A stretch of DNA of 64,000 bases from Neoarius graeffei. Its lineage: Eukaryota > Chordata > Actinopteri > Siluriformes > Ariidae. Below the pieces are notes generated by a model. It searched no databases, had not been told where the DNA came from, and saw only the letters and a program-made list of their open reading frames with translations. Shown here piece by piece: positions 23,577 through 34,637 of this stretch (position 1 is its first letter; every line of letters begins with the position of its first letter). A program made the position numbers and the translations under genes. Location of the stretch: the NCBI RefSeq assembly GCF_027579695.1, contig NC_083596.1:49723257-49787256 (forward strand), in the 5' to 3' direction.

Positions 23577-24100
23577 TCCTCACGAAATATTATGCTGTTA
23601 AGTTGAAATTTAGATTTTTGTAAGATATAACTAAAAAGTTACTCAATTACATTCACATTTCTACACACACAGTTGGATGTTTACAGTTTATTTGCCCTCA
23701 CATCATCAGATTTTCATTTTTTAGAACGCTCAGTGTGAACAGTGATATATACTGTTAGCATCTCAAAGTGGATTGTGTTCTTACAACAGCTTGTCCAAAG
23801 TGCTTTATTCCTCTTATACGTCAGCAATTTGCCAATGATTCAATTTTAATCCGTTTAGTGTTACATTTAATGTTGTGGAATCTCTGTGAGGCTGTGATAA
23901 GTGTTCTCAGTCATGTTACATCAGCTTCCATGAAATAAATAAACCCACACTTTGTCATATTATACAGAGACCATAAAGCATAAAAGCCTCTGTCCTGAAA
24001 ACTTTCCTGGACTGACTGTTACAAAGTGCTGACACTGGAGACTCCTTCCATAAATGTGACAAAAATATCTCACAAAAAACATCATCATATCACCAATTAT
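23577..24100. other. V1 3' flank spacer
   Basis: Unlike the other V segments, the 3' flank shares only ACAAAAACCTCCTCAC before it diverges. No J segment or other feature is seen. Confidence 0.6.
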
Positions 24101-24706
24101 ATACACTTACCGGCCACTTTAATCGGAAGTTGTTGTTGATTCTAAGATCCCTGTTCTTGGCTGCAGGAGTGGAACCCAATGTGTTCTTCTGTTTTCTGTT
24201 GCATGCTGAGATGCTTTTCTGCTCACAACGGTTGTAAAGAGTGACTATATGAGTTGCTATATCCTTCCTAGCAAAAAAAAAAGCTCGAACCACCTCAAAC
24301 CTATCCATTTTCCTCTGACCTCTCTTATCAACAAGGCGTTTGTTTCCGCCCACTTGCTCACTCATTTGATGATTGGTTTTTGTTTTCCGCACCATTCTGT
24401 TTAAACTCTCGAGACTGTTGTGTGTGAAAACCCCAGCAGGAGATCAGCAGTTCCTGAAATACTCAAACCTCATACTCATCTGGCTCAAACCAACACCCAT
24501 ACTGCCACAGTGAAAAAAAGAAAGTCACACTTCACTGTGAGATCACAATGTTTCCCGTTCTGATATTTGAACATTGTGAACATTAACTGAAGCTCTGGAT
24601 TTCTATCTGCATGATTTGATGCATCAAAGGATTGACTGATTAGAGAACTGCAGAAAACAGCAGGAGGATGGAGGGGTGTTCCTAATAAAGTGGCCAGTGA
24701 GTGTAT
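24101..24706. mobile_element. Inverted-repeat element with ACCGGCCACTTTA-type ends
   Basis: About 606 bp between ATACACTTACCGGCCACTTT and its approximate inverted copy AAAGTGGCCAGTGAGTGTAT. I know this type of end as a common fish interspersed repeat but cannot place the superfamily. The target duplication is unclear and there is no coding capacity beyond short frames. Confidence 0.7.
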
Positions 24707-25253
24707 TTAACAACTTTTTTAATTATTAATAGACTAGAGAAAGATTTGCATTGGCATGAGTGTATGAGGGACAGCAATGCTGTTGTTGTGGGTTTGAACA
24801 CTGTGTAAAACACACACTGCGCTTTTTTAAACCCTCCATTGTTGGCCAGCTTGTTGATGTTCAGTTGGAGATTATCGTCTCAGATTGATGTTTCTTGGCC
24901 TTGAAGTGACCTGAAGAACAATACTGGATCTGATTTTATGAAAAAAGTCAATGAAGTGTTAAATATTCTGCAAATATTTGTGTTTATCTTCAATTCATGA
25001 CAGGATATGAATAAATGACATCGCATTTACATAACAGTTGATGTATGCACATTTGCTCTTTGTATAGTTGATGGCTTTCGTCATGCAAAATAATACTTCA
25101 GCACATGCTTTAAATAAATCATGAGATTGACATGAAAGTGCAGCTGTTCTTTCCACTGGTCTGATTGGCTGATAGCAGATCCAGGTCCCGCCTCTGACTC
25201 TTTATGAAAGCTGGCTTGACTCTGTTCATCACTCTGCTGATCTCACTGACATC
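24707..25253. other. V2 upstream region
   Basis: Includes an octamer-like ATGCAAAA at 25083-25090, CTGATTGGCTG (inverted CCAAT) near 25160 and a TATA-like TTTATGAAA near 25200. The last two also occur upstream of V4 and are plausible promoter parts. The octamer-like word is absent at V4. Confidence 0.4.
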
Positions 25254-25737
25254 ATGCTGCTCACCGTCTGCGCTCTGCTCCCTGCTCTGGCATGTAAGAT
25301 TCCTGCTCCTGCTTTTCCTCTTCACACTGATGCCTTTTCCTTCATTATAAAGCTCTGTTCAGTGATAATGACACTCTGACACTCGGTGTTGCTTTCTGTT
25401 GCAGTGGTCAGTTCACAGAAAGTTGTGACGCAAAAGCCTTCGGTTATAACAGAAGATAAGGGAAAAACTGTCACTCTGGACTGTAACATCGCGAAGGATG
25501 AAAGCAAGTATGTCTACTGGTATAAACAGATTCCACAAGAAGCTCCACAGTTTGTGTTGAGATTTTATCAGTCTCACACCTCTCCTAATAAATATGGAGA
25601 CAATTTTTCTTCCACGCGCTTCACATCTAAAGCCTCTTCAAAAATCGACTATCAGTTAATAATCAGTAATGTAGAGGTGGGAGACTCGGCAGTGTATTAC
25701 TGTGCGACATGGGACAACTCTGCTAAAGAGGAGGTAT
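25254..25737 (+). CDS. IgL V segment V2 (type B), apparently functional
   Basis: Leader exon 25254-25293 encodes MLLTVCALLPALA, donor GTAAGA. V exon 25405-25737 follows acceptor TTTCTGTTGCAG and gives 111 codons. Framework 1 is SSQKVVTQKPSVITEDKGK with Cys in LDCNIA, Trp in VYWYKQIPQEAP, framework 3 FSSTRFTSKASSKIDYQLII, and second Cys in DSAVYYCATWDNSAKEEV. All canonical V-domain residues are present and the frame is open. A clean RSS with a 12-bp spacer follows. It lies upstream of V3, J and C in the same orientation, so it could join J by deletion. The TWD CDR3 start resembles mammalian V-lambda. V4 is its duplicate. Confidence 0.93.
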
Positions 25738-25765
25738 CACAGTGATGTACACCATGACAAAAACC
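25738..25765 (+). other. V2 recombination signal, 12-bp spacer
   Basis: Consensus heptamer CACAGTG (25738-25744), spacer ATGTACACCATG, nonamer ACAAAAACC (25757-25765). Confidence 0.95.
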
Positions 25766-26877
25766 TCCTCACTGCTCACACTCACTTCTGCTTTCACACA
25801 ACACGAGAAACAACAAAAACCTCAACTTCAAATCACTGGAACTGAAGTGGAAACTCACTTGATGTTCACTGAAGACACTTTGAATTCTTCACAGTCGCAG
25901 ATCACAGATACGGTACGACCTTTTATTCCACATTTATGAAACTCTCAGTTCAGTTCTTTGGCTTTCATGAGCTCAGTATGATCAGGTGATCTACAGCTGA
26001 GAGCTTTTCCCCAGATTTCCTCTGATTTCTGTGATTAGTGACACTGGACCTCCACTCAGACAACCTGAAAAGGCTGTTCCAAAGGAGAGGAGGACAGCTA
26101 GGGATAAGGCTAAAAAAAAAAATCACTGCACAAATGGCTAATGTAAGTGATGCCGGGGTCCCACAGTCCTAGAAATGTTAAATTTACTGCTTTTTTTTTT
26201 TGCACATTTACTTTTCATCTTTTGTCCTTCCACTATTGCATCTTTTTGTATCAACTTTAACTGTTCCTCTATTTCCTTATTTATCTTCATATATTTCTCT
26301 ACCTTCTCTTTCTTTCTGTCTCTTTCCCGTCAATTTTCCTCCCACGTGATTTGGCGTACATGGCAAGGCTCAAACAATCATAGGAAACCTGAGAAAAGAA
26401 ATGTGCACCCATATGACAGTTTATACCAGCAGATGTGGTTAAATTAAGGCACATGGACTGAATTAAGAAGCTAATCTAGAAAAATGTCCTTTCAGTGTGA
26501 TGTCGATGCTGGACGAGAGTGCATCATTAAGGGAGTCTGTGTCTTCATAGGTGAAGGTCCAGATAACCTTCTACAGTAATATGTGGCATGTATATGAATC
26601 GGTGCTTACACTTATCTTCCCCTCTTCTCTTGTTCTCATTCTTGATCACTTGTGCTGAAATTATTCATCAATTAAAAGAATGTATTATCACTTTTATAAT
26701 CTATTTTTTCTGTTTCATAACATAATCAATTGTGTTGCTGGTTAAATGATCTTAAATGTAGAATAAATGGTTCTCAAGAACAACTGTGCAATACACTTTT
26801 TGTCAAATTCAGTAAATATCTCCTCGTGGTCCGCCAGCTGTCTGATCTGTGTGTGCGCTGAAAAAGAATCCAGTGTT
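25766..26877. repeat. Duplicated V-B 3' flank (copy 1)
   Basis: About 1.1 kb closely matching 40334-41165 plus 42521-42806. The first 170 bp are also shared with the 3' flanks of V3 and V5. A 65-codon frame there stays open in V2 and V4 but starts inside the RSS and has no recognised product, so I do not call it a gene. Confidence 0.85.
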
Positions 26878-26885
26878 CATACCAT

Positions 26886-28578
26886 CAGGGGTGTCAGAAG
26901 CATTTTTAATGTGGGGGGGGACACACTGGCGGGGGGTGTGGGGGGTCCTCCCCCAGAACATTTATTAATTAATTAGAGGCCATTTCCTGCATTCTGGTGT
27001 ATTTTTAACAGGTTGTTAAACACCTAATTTTACCTACATAAGTCACTTAATTCAATGACTATTTTAGAGACTCAACAATAAGTCCTCATTCAACGAGTCC
27101 ATATATTCATCAGCCTGTTTTTAAACCCACTGCTCTGCCTAAGATAATGAGATGAATGTGACACAGTTTATCACCAACAATGACTTTATGGATGCATTTT
27201 ACTTTTTATTTTGTGTTTCCTTTTTTATTTAGTTTTAGATGTAACACACCATGCCACTGTGCCAAGCAATAGTGACACTCAACTGTATGTTTAAAAATAA
27301 GAATATTCATAACTTCACAAGACATGACATGGCATCATGCAAACTTCATAAGACAAAATCACACTGTGTCGAGCAACGGTGACACACAAAAAACAACTTC
27401 ACACAATGAACAGGTGCGATTTTGTTCACCACCAACAGTGACTTTAGTGGGTGCATTTTACTTTTTTCCGATTTAGTGATACTCATAACAAAAATGGCAT
27501 GGCATCATGCAGTCTTCATAACACAAAATCACACTGTGTCAAGCAACGACACATAAAAGAGAACTTCACACAATGAACAAGTGCAGTTTTGTCAACCTAC
27601 ATGCAATGGTGGTGCTACAGTAACATTTACAGTTCAGTATAACAAATAGATTTATAGATATAACTCCTTCTTATATTGGTGCCACCACAATTTCTACCAC
27701 TTCATCACTTTTATCCCCCTTTCCTTCACAATCCACCTGGAATAACATCCATCTCTCGCCATTGCTTTCCTCTCTACTATTCCTTCCCCATACACTGATT
27801 TCCTATGTTACTTTCAAGAAAACTGGCAAAGACCAGACAAAACAAGTTCTTCAAATCACAACAAGGAATCAATAAATATCATCAGAGCAGACTTGACCTC
27901 ATTCTTGGCATTACAGTAAGGCAGGCCTACTGGGTTTGAATTAAATGATCGCTAACATTAAGCTAGCTGATACATCTCCTAACATTGACTAGCCAGCTAA
28001 CTGAACTAACATTTCCATTGGGACAAAAAAACCCTGTCCTGTGGGGAAATTTTGTCCTGTGGGGAAATTCTGACTGACTTTCCGCTGCTTTGTAAAGAAT
28101 GTCCTTATGTCCATTGTGTCTGGGGAGGAGCAAATACTGCAAACAATTCACCATCAACCAAGAATACCCCATTAGGCGAAGCTTATTTCATTGTTTAGTT
28201 GAATATTAATTTAACGTGTCCTAGGGTTAATTTTGAGAGCAGATAACAAAAGAATAAGGTTTCAGCAAAAGCTAACCATTGTGAGGTGGCAATGTGGCTG
28301 ACGTCACCTCCTCCACTCTCGAGCAGCTGCACCAACATGTCTCTGCTCGCGCTGAGATTCGCTTGCACGCGGTGAGCTGTTGTAGGGAACGCCCGGAATT
28401 TTCAGTGGTCTGCGTATTCTCTTATCGATCAAGTGGAATGGATTCTTTCACGAAGCAATAGAAACAGCGCTGGCTGAACTCATATTTTATGTTAAATGTG
28501 GGGGAGGGGTCCAAACAAAGAGTTATGAAATGTGAGGGGGACACATCCCCTTCACATTCAATGGTGGCGACGCCCATG
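26886..28578. mobile_element. hAT-like non-autonomous element, CAGGGGTGTC termini (copy 1)
   Basis: 1693 bp with a perfect 8-bp TSD CATACCAT (26878-26885 and 28579-28586). Ends are CAGGGGTGTCAGAAGC and GGCGACGCCCATG. No transposase frame is seen. The homologous duplicated locus near 42806 lacks it, and a second copy is at 53196-56350. It inserted at the very edge of the neighbouring CATACATGTCAACC element, so its TSD straddles that boundary. Confidence 0.93.
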
Positions 28579-28582
28579 CATA

Positions 28583-29438
28583 CCATACATGTCAACCTAT
28601 ACGGAATGTCCGTATTTTATACGGATTTGATTCAATAAACATAGTATACGGGCGTATAAATAAAGTTATATGGATTCTTTAAAAAAACTTCAATATTTAT
28701 CTAGAGCTATAATCAATTCCCACGATGATAAAAGAGCGCATAACATTTACAAATGTACTGTACACCACAGACAGCCAGTAAAGAGTCTTATGAAATCACG
28801 TGTTATCTTGTGGTAGCGAGACTTCGTTCCACTTTTGATCATGCGCACACCGCATTGCGAAAATCCCGCCAACCCGGAAGTCATAGACATAAACATAGAC
28901 GCCACCTTCTGCGTAGAATCATACGTCATCCTCGCCGCCAAATTGGATGTGGCAAAGTGGCGATTCTGAGAATAAAGATGCCTCATTCATGTGCTGCGTT
29001 TAACTGTACCAACAGGTTTACCGTCCAAACGAGATCACATGGGATTACCTTTCACAGGTGAGACTGGAAAAATACTTTTCATTGTATTTGGTCATTATAA
29101 CGTAATTTTACGAACAGATTTTTCTGACTTTGTGGCTAATATGAAGTCTCGCGCATAATAGCCGCTCGGTGAAACCTGTCTCCAAACAACGAAGTATTTC
29201 CTTCGTAACTACGCTGATAACACTTTGTGTTTTTGTCAAACATTGGAGCTTTGTATTCATTCTGAAGGTTTATTGTTATTAATATTGAATAAAAAGTAAC
29301 TGGGATATATCATTGTTAATTATCATTCAAATTTTAGGTAAATTATTTTAATTTGCATCTTATACAGATTTTATAAGGGAAATACGGATTTTGGAGGTTG
29401 GTTATACAGGTTTGATTGACCAAAGGTTGACATGTATG
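28583..29438. mobile_element. Inverted-repeat element (CATACATGTCAACCT ends) carrying a P-like fragment
   Basis: About 856 bp. Ends are CATACATGTCAACCT and AGGTTGACATGTATG, with a probable TCATA duplication. The corresponding position near 42806 is an empty site (GTTCATACACAAC). From about 28883 the interior is the left end of a P-like element (CATAGACATAAACATAGACG) and its THAP start exon at 28979-29056. The P-like right end is missing, so one element has trapped part of another. Superfamily not assigned. Confidence 0.75.
28979..29056 (+). pseudogene. THAP-domain start exon (P-like transposase fragment)
   Basis: 26 codons beginning MPHSCAAFNCTNRF, ending at HGITFH before a donor CAG|GTGAGA. 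The C-x4-C spacing after MP is the start of a THAP zinc finger, the DNA-binding domain of P-element transposases. No downstream exon or catalytic domain is present. Related copies occur at 14090-14180, around 34500-34570 (interrupted by a SINE) and on the minus strand at 47536-47616. Confidence 0.8.
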
Positions 29439-29762
29439 TCATACACAACCATGGTTCCATTGATTTGTCAGTGGGCAACAAAGTGGCTCGGACCGAGCCT
29501 CATAACATTATTTCAGCCAGTCAGCAGGTGCATTCAAAGTGTTTTATCATGGAACAGATAATGCTTCCATTTTATTAAATGTTTATATAATGTTCTGCTG
29601 TAGTTACTTGTTCTTGTCTCTAAATTTACCTTCCTTCTAACTTTCACCTGACCTTGATCTATCGTGTCACTATGTTATGTTTTTCCTTTTCTCGACAGGG
29701 CTTGGTGAAAAGGTTTGATTTACCTAACTTTGGTTTACCTACCGTTTGTCTGTTTTTTACAG
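29439..29762. other. Duplicated spacer (copy 1) before the pseudo-exon
   Basis: Matches about 42800-43126 closely. It ends in a pyrimidine-rich stretch and TTTTTTACAG, an acceptor-like sequence. Confidence 0.7.
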
Positions 29763-30261
29763 AGCATGGATCAAAACACCATCAACGAGGCCATTGAAGA
29801 CACCACTGTTGGGCTCTATGTTCCTAAAGAACATGCCTCAAGTGATGAAGCAGAGGGCATTGCACTGCAAAAAACTAATACCTGAATAAGTGGGTTGCAA
29901 TCCAGAACTAGGTTTAATAATCTCAGAATTGGGGTCTCCTATTCTTCTAATAGGAAATGCTTGATCGTTTCAACCATTTTCAAGATATTTTCACTTGCTA
30001 AGATATCATTTTTTGCAGTGTGGCATTGTTCTTGAAGGCATCAAGGTGTTACAAGATCTTGATAATGTAGCATTAGCTGTTGCTATGATATATGCACTGA
30101 ACCTCAGCTACCCTGCTGACCTCCACTACACTTTTGAGGTAATCCAAAAGATTTGGATGGCACTGGATGGAGGTAAACTTTGCAACAAAGCACTTGCTCT
30201 GAAAAACTGGCTCTCTCAGTCAACGGGTCAGACTGATTTCTGTTGTGTATCTGCTTTTTAA
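29763..30261 (+). pseudogene. Host-type coding exon interrupted by a MITE (copy 1)
   Basis: Acceptor TTTTTTACAG, then a frame MDQNTINEAIEDTTVGLYVP, KEHASSDEAEGI. A 158-bp MITE (29863-30020) interrupts it, and coding sequence resumes as VLEGIKVLQDLDNVALAVAM, IYALNLSYPADLHYTFEVIQ, KIWMALDGGKL. The last part resembles the C-terminal region (YALNL.YP..L.YTFE.IQK) of uncharacterised proteins expanded in fishes; this is from memory. The duplicated copy at 43127-43739 carries the same MITE plus a frameshift. The host gene function is unknown to me and the copy is probably dead. Confidence 0.6.
29863..30020. mobile_element. MITE with CACTGCAAAAAA termini (copy 1)
   Basis: 158 bp between CACTGCAAAAAACT and ATTTTTTGCAGTG. 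The near 8-bp TSD is GGGCATTG/TGGCATTG, suggesting a hAT-type MITE. The right end (TTTTTTGCAG) mimics a splice acceptor exactly at the point where coding sequence resumes. The copy at 43227-43467 is longer. Confidence 0.85.
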
Positions 30262-30794
30262 AAAAAATTATTTGTGTTTATTTCTCAGTGATGAGTTTAT
30301 GCAGGGTTGGTTTACTTTTTGTTTGTAAATCCACTTTGATTTGTCAAAGTTGTCAGCTATGTAAAATGGTGTTCACAGGGTTAACCCTCATGGGAAAGTT
30401 TTTTTTTTAATGAAGCACTAGATCTTATTTGCCTTATTCAGTTTGTGGCAAGTTTGGTTTCCTTCAGTAAAATACTGTTCTTGTTATTTTGTATTCACTC
30501 TTGAGGATGCACTGTTGCGCTGTACGAACAGTTCACAATATTTTTTTGAATATACTGTGATAAGTTTATACTGTTATTCTGCTGTGACTGAAGTTTGTAT
30601 GTGCTTCCATTGCTACACTGAAAGCAGTGCAAAGTTAGATTCTATGTATCATGAATCCATTGCGCTTTACGCAGAATTTACTTTTAATTGATTTATTTTT
30701 GTCGTCAATTTACCAATAGATGAGCCAAAATAATTGGAGATCTTTTTTAACAGCCCTGACTCGTTACAAGTATGAATAGGAGGGCCTTAAGGTG
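30262..30794. other. Duplicated spacer (copy 1) after the pseudo-exon
   Basis: AT-rich stretch matching 43740-44144 and 46700-46777. No gene seen. Confidence 0.65.
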
Positions 30795-32403
30795 CAGTGG
30801 TGCTTGAAAGTTTGTGAACCCTTTAGAATTTTCTATATTTTTGCATAAATATGACCGAAAACATTATCAGATTTTCACACAAGTCCTAAAAGTAGATAAA
30901 GAGAACCCAGTTAAACAAATGAGACAAAAATATTATACTTAGTCATTTATTTATTGAGGAAAATGATCCAATATTACCTATCTGTGAGTGGCAAAAGTAT
31001 GTGAACCTCTTGGATTAGCAGTTAATTTGAAGGTGAAATTAGAGTCAGGTGTTTTCAATCAATGGGATGACAATCAGGTGTGAGTGGGCACCCTGTTTTA
31101 TATAAAGAACAGGGATCTATCAAAGTCTGATCTTCACAACACGTTTGTGGAAGTGTATCATGGCACAAACAAAGGAGATTTCTGAGGACCTCAGAAAAAG
31201 TGTTGTTGATGCTCATCAGGCTGGAAAAAGTTACAAAACCATCTCTAAAGTGTTTGGACTCCACCAATCCACAGTCAGACAGATTGTGTACAAATGGAGG
31301 AAATTCAAGCCCATTGTTACCCTCCCCAGGAGTGGTCGACCAACAAAGATCACTCCAAGAGCAAGGCATGTAATAGTCGGTGAGGTCACAAAGGACCCCA
31401 GGGTAACTTCTAAGCAACTGAAGGCCTCTCTCACATTGGCTAATGTTAATGTTCATGAGTCCACCATCAGGAGAACACTGAACAACAAATGGTGTGCATG
31501 GCAGGGTTGCAAGGAGAAAGCCACTGCTCTCCAAAAAGAACATTGCTGCTCATCTGCAGTTTGCTCAAGATCACGTGGACAAGCCAGAAGGCTATTGAAA
31601 AAATGTTTTGTGGACAGATGAGACCAAAATAGAACTTTTTGGTTTAAATGAGAAATGTTATGTTTGGAGAAAGGAAAACACTGCATTCCAGCATAAGAAC
31701 CTTATCCCATCTGTGAAACGTGGTGGTGGTAGTATCATGGTTTGGGGCTGTTTTGCTGCATCTGGGCCCGGACGGCTTGCCATCATTGATGGAACAATGA
31801 ATTCTGAATTATACCAGCGAATTCTAAAGGAAAATGTCAGGATGTCTGTCCATGAACTGAATCTCAAGAGAAGGTGAGTCATGCAGCAAGACAACGACCC
31901 TAAGCACACAAGTCGTTCTACCAAAGAATGGTTAAAGAAGAATAAAGTTAATGTTTTGGAATGGCCAAGTCAAAGTCCTGACCTTAATCCAATGGAAATG
32001 TTGTGGAAGGACCTGAAGTGAGCAGTTCATGTGAGGAAACCCACCAATATCCCAGAGTTGAAGCTGTTCTGTATGGAGGAACGGGCTAAAATTCCTCCAA
32101 GCTGGTGTGCAGGACTGATCAACAGTTACCGCAAACGTTTAGTTGCAGTTATTGCTGCAAAAGGGGGTCACACCAGATACTGAAAGCAAAGGTTCACATA
32201 CTTTTGCCACTCACAGATATGTAATATTGGATCATTTTCCTCAATAAATAAATGACCAAGTATAATATTTTTGTCTCATTTGTTTAACTGGGTTCTCTTT
32301 ATCTACTTTTAGGACTTGTGGGAAAATCTGATGATGTTTTAGGTCATATTCATGCAGAAATATAGAAAATTCTAAAGGGTTCACAAACTTTCAAGCACCA
32401 CTG
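30795..32403 (+). mobile_element. Tc1-like transposon (second family), IR/DR ends
   Basis: 1609 bp with inverted ends of about 230 bp beginning CAGTGGTGCTTGAAAGTTTG. Each end holds an outer (GAAAGTTTGTGAACCC) and inner (AAAAGTATGTGAACCTC) direct repeat. The right flank is TA; the left flank reads TG, apparently a mutated TA. The duplicated locus at about 46777 is an empty site (AAGGTAGATAAGG). Confidence 0.93.
31160..32181 (+). pseudogene. Tc1-like transposase (second family), broken
   Basis: N-terminal helix-turn-helix region MAQTKEISEDLRKSVVDAHQ, KSYKTISKVFGLHQSTVRQI and a GRPTK linker. The catalytic first Asp follows in MWTDETKIELFG, then GGGSIMVWGCFAASGPG, the second Asp in [11 protein letters not shown], and [11 protein letters not shown] near the Glu. 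The frame shifts near 31490. A stop follows the RR at about 31876 and another the DLK at about 32019, so no active protein is expected. The end ...VIAAKGGHTRY is the usual Tc1 C-terminus. Confidence 0.92.
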
Positions 32404-33156
32404 TAGATAAGGTTCAGAACCCCTGACATAAAGGATCCAGCTCTCAATGAAGTTTGGTCTGAGTCGAGGAAATTCAGAACATGAGGGTCTGTGGAAATTT
32501 TATCAAGCAGAGATTTCAATGTTCATTTCTTTAAAAAACTGAGCAACAAAGTCCTTAAAAGGTGCACTGAGAAATAATTGTGTTTTCCCCAAGATACGAC
32601 TCCGAGTCCTGATCAGTGTGTGGACGTCACTCTCGCTCAGGATACACCTGCTGGACCCCTGATCTCTAATTTCAGCTCCATGGAAAAGGTAAAGGGAACT
32701 TTATTGTCCCCTGGGGCAATTATTTGTGCAGCCAGCAGACAGGACAAGACACACAACAATAGAGCAAAAACATAAAATACCCACAATACTAAAACACAGT
32801 AATAAATAAGACCAAAAAATATATATTTAAAATAATTCAGACAAATGATGTAGTTTCTCTCTTACTGAGTGGAAAAATGCCAAACTCTGAATGTCAACAT
32901 GTTAAAAAATGTATTTGAGTTAAACTCAGTTCAGCAGTCGGGTTCCACAGATGATATAAATACTGAAACAGATACAACATGATAACTCTGATTCTAAAGA
33001 ACTCAGTGTGAAGATGTGGACTCGAGAGCACATGACTCCTCCCTCTGCCCCGCCTCCTGTCTCTCTTAAAGCACGCCCCTGCAGTCTCTCCTTTATCTGC
33101 TCCTCACGCTGCTCATCTCTTCACTCATCACGAGAGTCCCATCACACACGGACACG
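32404..33156 (+). promoter_or_regulatory. V3 upstream region with conserved V-A block
   Basis: Starts at the duplicated junction AGATAAGGTTCAGAACCCC and runs through the conserved CCAAGATACGACTCCGAGTC and CTCAGGATACACCTGCTGG. The TATA-like word of V1/V5 (CTTATAG) reads CTTAAAG here. About 155 bp (32684-32840), starting near AAGGGAACTTTATTGTCCCC, are absent from the V1 and V5 copies. They look like a short LINE/SINE-tail insertion. Confidence 0.5.
32684..32840. mobile_element. Short retro-insertion (LINE/SINE 3'-tail type)
   Basis: Present only upstream of V3. It contains AACTTTATTGTCCCCTGGGG, a motif familiar from fish retroposon 3' ends, and AT-rich sequence. The boundaries come from comparison with V1 and V5. 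Family unsure. Confidence 0.45.
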
Positions 33157-33616
33157 ATGCTGCCAGCGCTCTGCTCTCTCCTCACTGCTCTCTCATGTAA
33201 GATGTCACAACTCTGGAGCTCATCAGCATTTGGACTCCGTCTAATGTGAGCATGAAGCCATGTAACGTGTGCTGTTTTTATTCCAGGTGTCAGTGGTGTG
33301 ACTGTGGTGACACAGAAGCCTCCTGTTCTCACACTGACTCAAGGGCAGACGGCCACCATGGACTGTAACCTGGGGACTGTTGACAATAGCGCTGCACACT
33401 GGTACAAACAGGTTCCTGGAGGAGTTCCTCAGCATGTATTAACAAATTATCATGGCTGGAGCTCTCCTAAATATGGGTCCGGTTTCTCGTCTCCTAAATT
33501 CACATCTACACACTCCTCTAAATCAGATTATAACCTGATTATCAGTAATGTAGAGGTGGGAGACTCGGCAGTGTATTACTGTGCGACATGGGATGACTCT
33601 GCTAAAGAGTGGGTAT
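33157..33616 (+). CDS. IgL V segment V3 (type A/B hybrid), apparently functional
   Basis: Leader exon 33157-33196 (MLPALCSLLTALS), acceptor TTTTATTCCAG, V exon 33287-33616 (110 codons). Framework 1 is VVTQKPPVLTLTQGQTATMD, then AAHWYKQVPGGVPQHVL, FSSPKFTSTHSSKSDYNLII, and CDR3 stem CATWDDSAKEWV. All canonical Cys and Trp are present, with a clean 12-bp-spacer RSS. It is type A up to framework 3 and identical in style to type B from ATCAGTAATGTAGAGGTGGG through the 3' flank, which indicates gene conversion or recombination. It is the V nearest the J. The V-J interval was about 0.6 kb before a 3.45-kb hAT insertion. Confidence 0.93.
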
Positions 33617-33644
33617 CACAGTGATGTACACCATGACAAAAACC
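33617..33644 (+). other. V3 recombination signal, 12-bp spacer
   Basis: CACAGTG (33617-33623), spacer ATGTACACCATG, ACAAAAACC (33636-33644). Confidence 0.95.
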
Positions 33645-34341
33645 TCCTCACTGCTCACACTCACTTCTGCTTTCACACAACATGAGAAACAACAAAAACC
33701 TCAACTTCAAATCACTGGAACTGAAGTGGAAACTCATTCAATGTTCATTGAAGACACTTTGAATTCTTCACAGTCGAAGATCACAGATACGGTACGACCT
33801 TTTATTCCACATTTATGAAATTCTCAGTTCAGTTCTTTGGCTTTCATGAGCTCAGTATGATCAGGTGATCTACAGCTGAGAGCTTTTCCCCAGATTTCCT
33901 CTGATTTTTGTGATTAGTGACACTGACAGTGTAAGATACTAACTGCTCCCTGCATGGGTGCCGCCAGGGGGGGAAAGGTTAGAACAATTCTAGGGGCCCA
34001 GCACTGCCATGGGGCCCTTTAAGGGGCTGATAATATGCTTTTAATGATTTTAATAAGACTTTTGAAATAACAACAATACAATATTCCATCTGGTAAAATG
34101 AGCTAATTGAACAAGGTTGTCTATTTCTTGAGTTCTTCAACATATTGTCATTTAACCCTCCCCCTTTTGCGAAATGGTACGGTCCAGTTCTGGTAGAAGC
34201 GCGATGCGTTAAATCTGTGTGCTGATCAGTGCAACCATAGACATAATTATAAACATAGACGCCACCTTCCGCATAGAATCATACATCATCCTCGCCGCCA
34301 TATTGGATGTGGCAAAGTGGAGAATAAAGATGCCTCATTCA

Positions 34342-34496
34342 TCTCATCTCATCTCATCTCATCTCATCTCATTATCTCTAGCCGCTTTATCCTGTTCTAC
34401 AGGGTCGCAGGCAAGCTGGAGTCTATCCCAGCTGACTACGGGCGAAAGGCGGGGTACACCCTGGACAAGTCGCCAGGTCAACACAGTGCCTCATTC
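34342..34496 (-). mobile_element. 5'-truncated SINE in the THAP start codon region
   Basis: 155 bp, tail on the left (CTCATCTCATCTCATC), TSD TGCCTCATTCA (34331-34341 and 34497-34507). It duplicates and separates the ATGCCTCATTCA start of the THAP exon. Confidence 0.92.
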
Positions 34497-34637
34497 ATGT
34501 GCTGCGTTTAACTGTACCAACAGGTTTACCGTCCAAACGAGATCACATGGGATTACCTTTCACAGGCGAGACTGGAAAAATACTTTTCATTGTATTTGGT
34601 CATTATAACGTAATTTTACGAACATATTTTTCTGACT

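Noticed and set aside
24090-24395. Minus-strand 101-codon frame as a gene
   Set aside because: Lies within an inverted-repeat transposon, with no known domain.
23577-25250. A lost J-C between V1 and V2
   Set aside because: I searched for an FGxGT motif with a flanking signal and a C-like exon and found neither.
25742-25939. Small conserved gene just 3' of the V segments
   Set aside because: The frame starts inside the RSS and is conserved only because the flank was duplicated; no recognised product.
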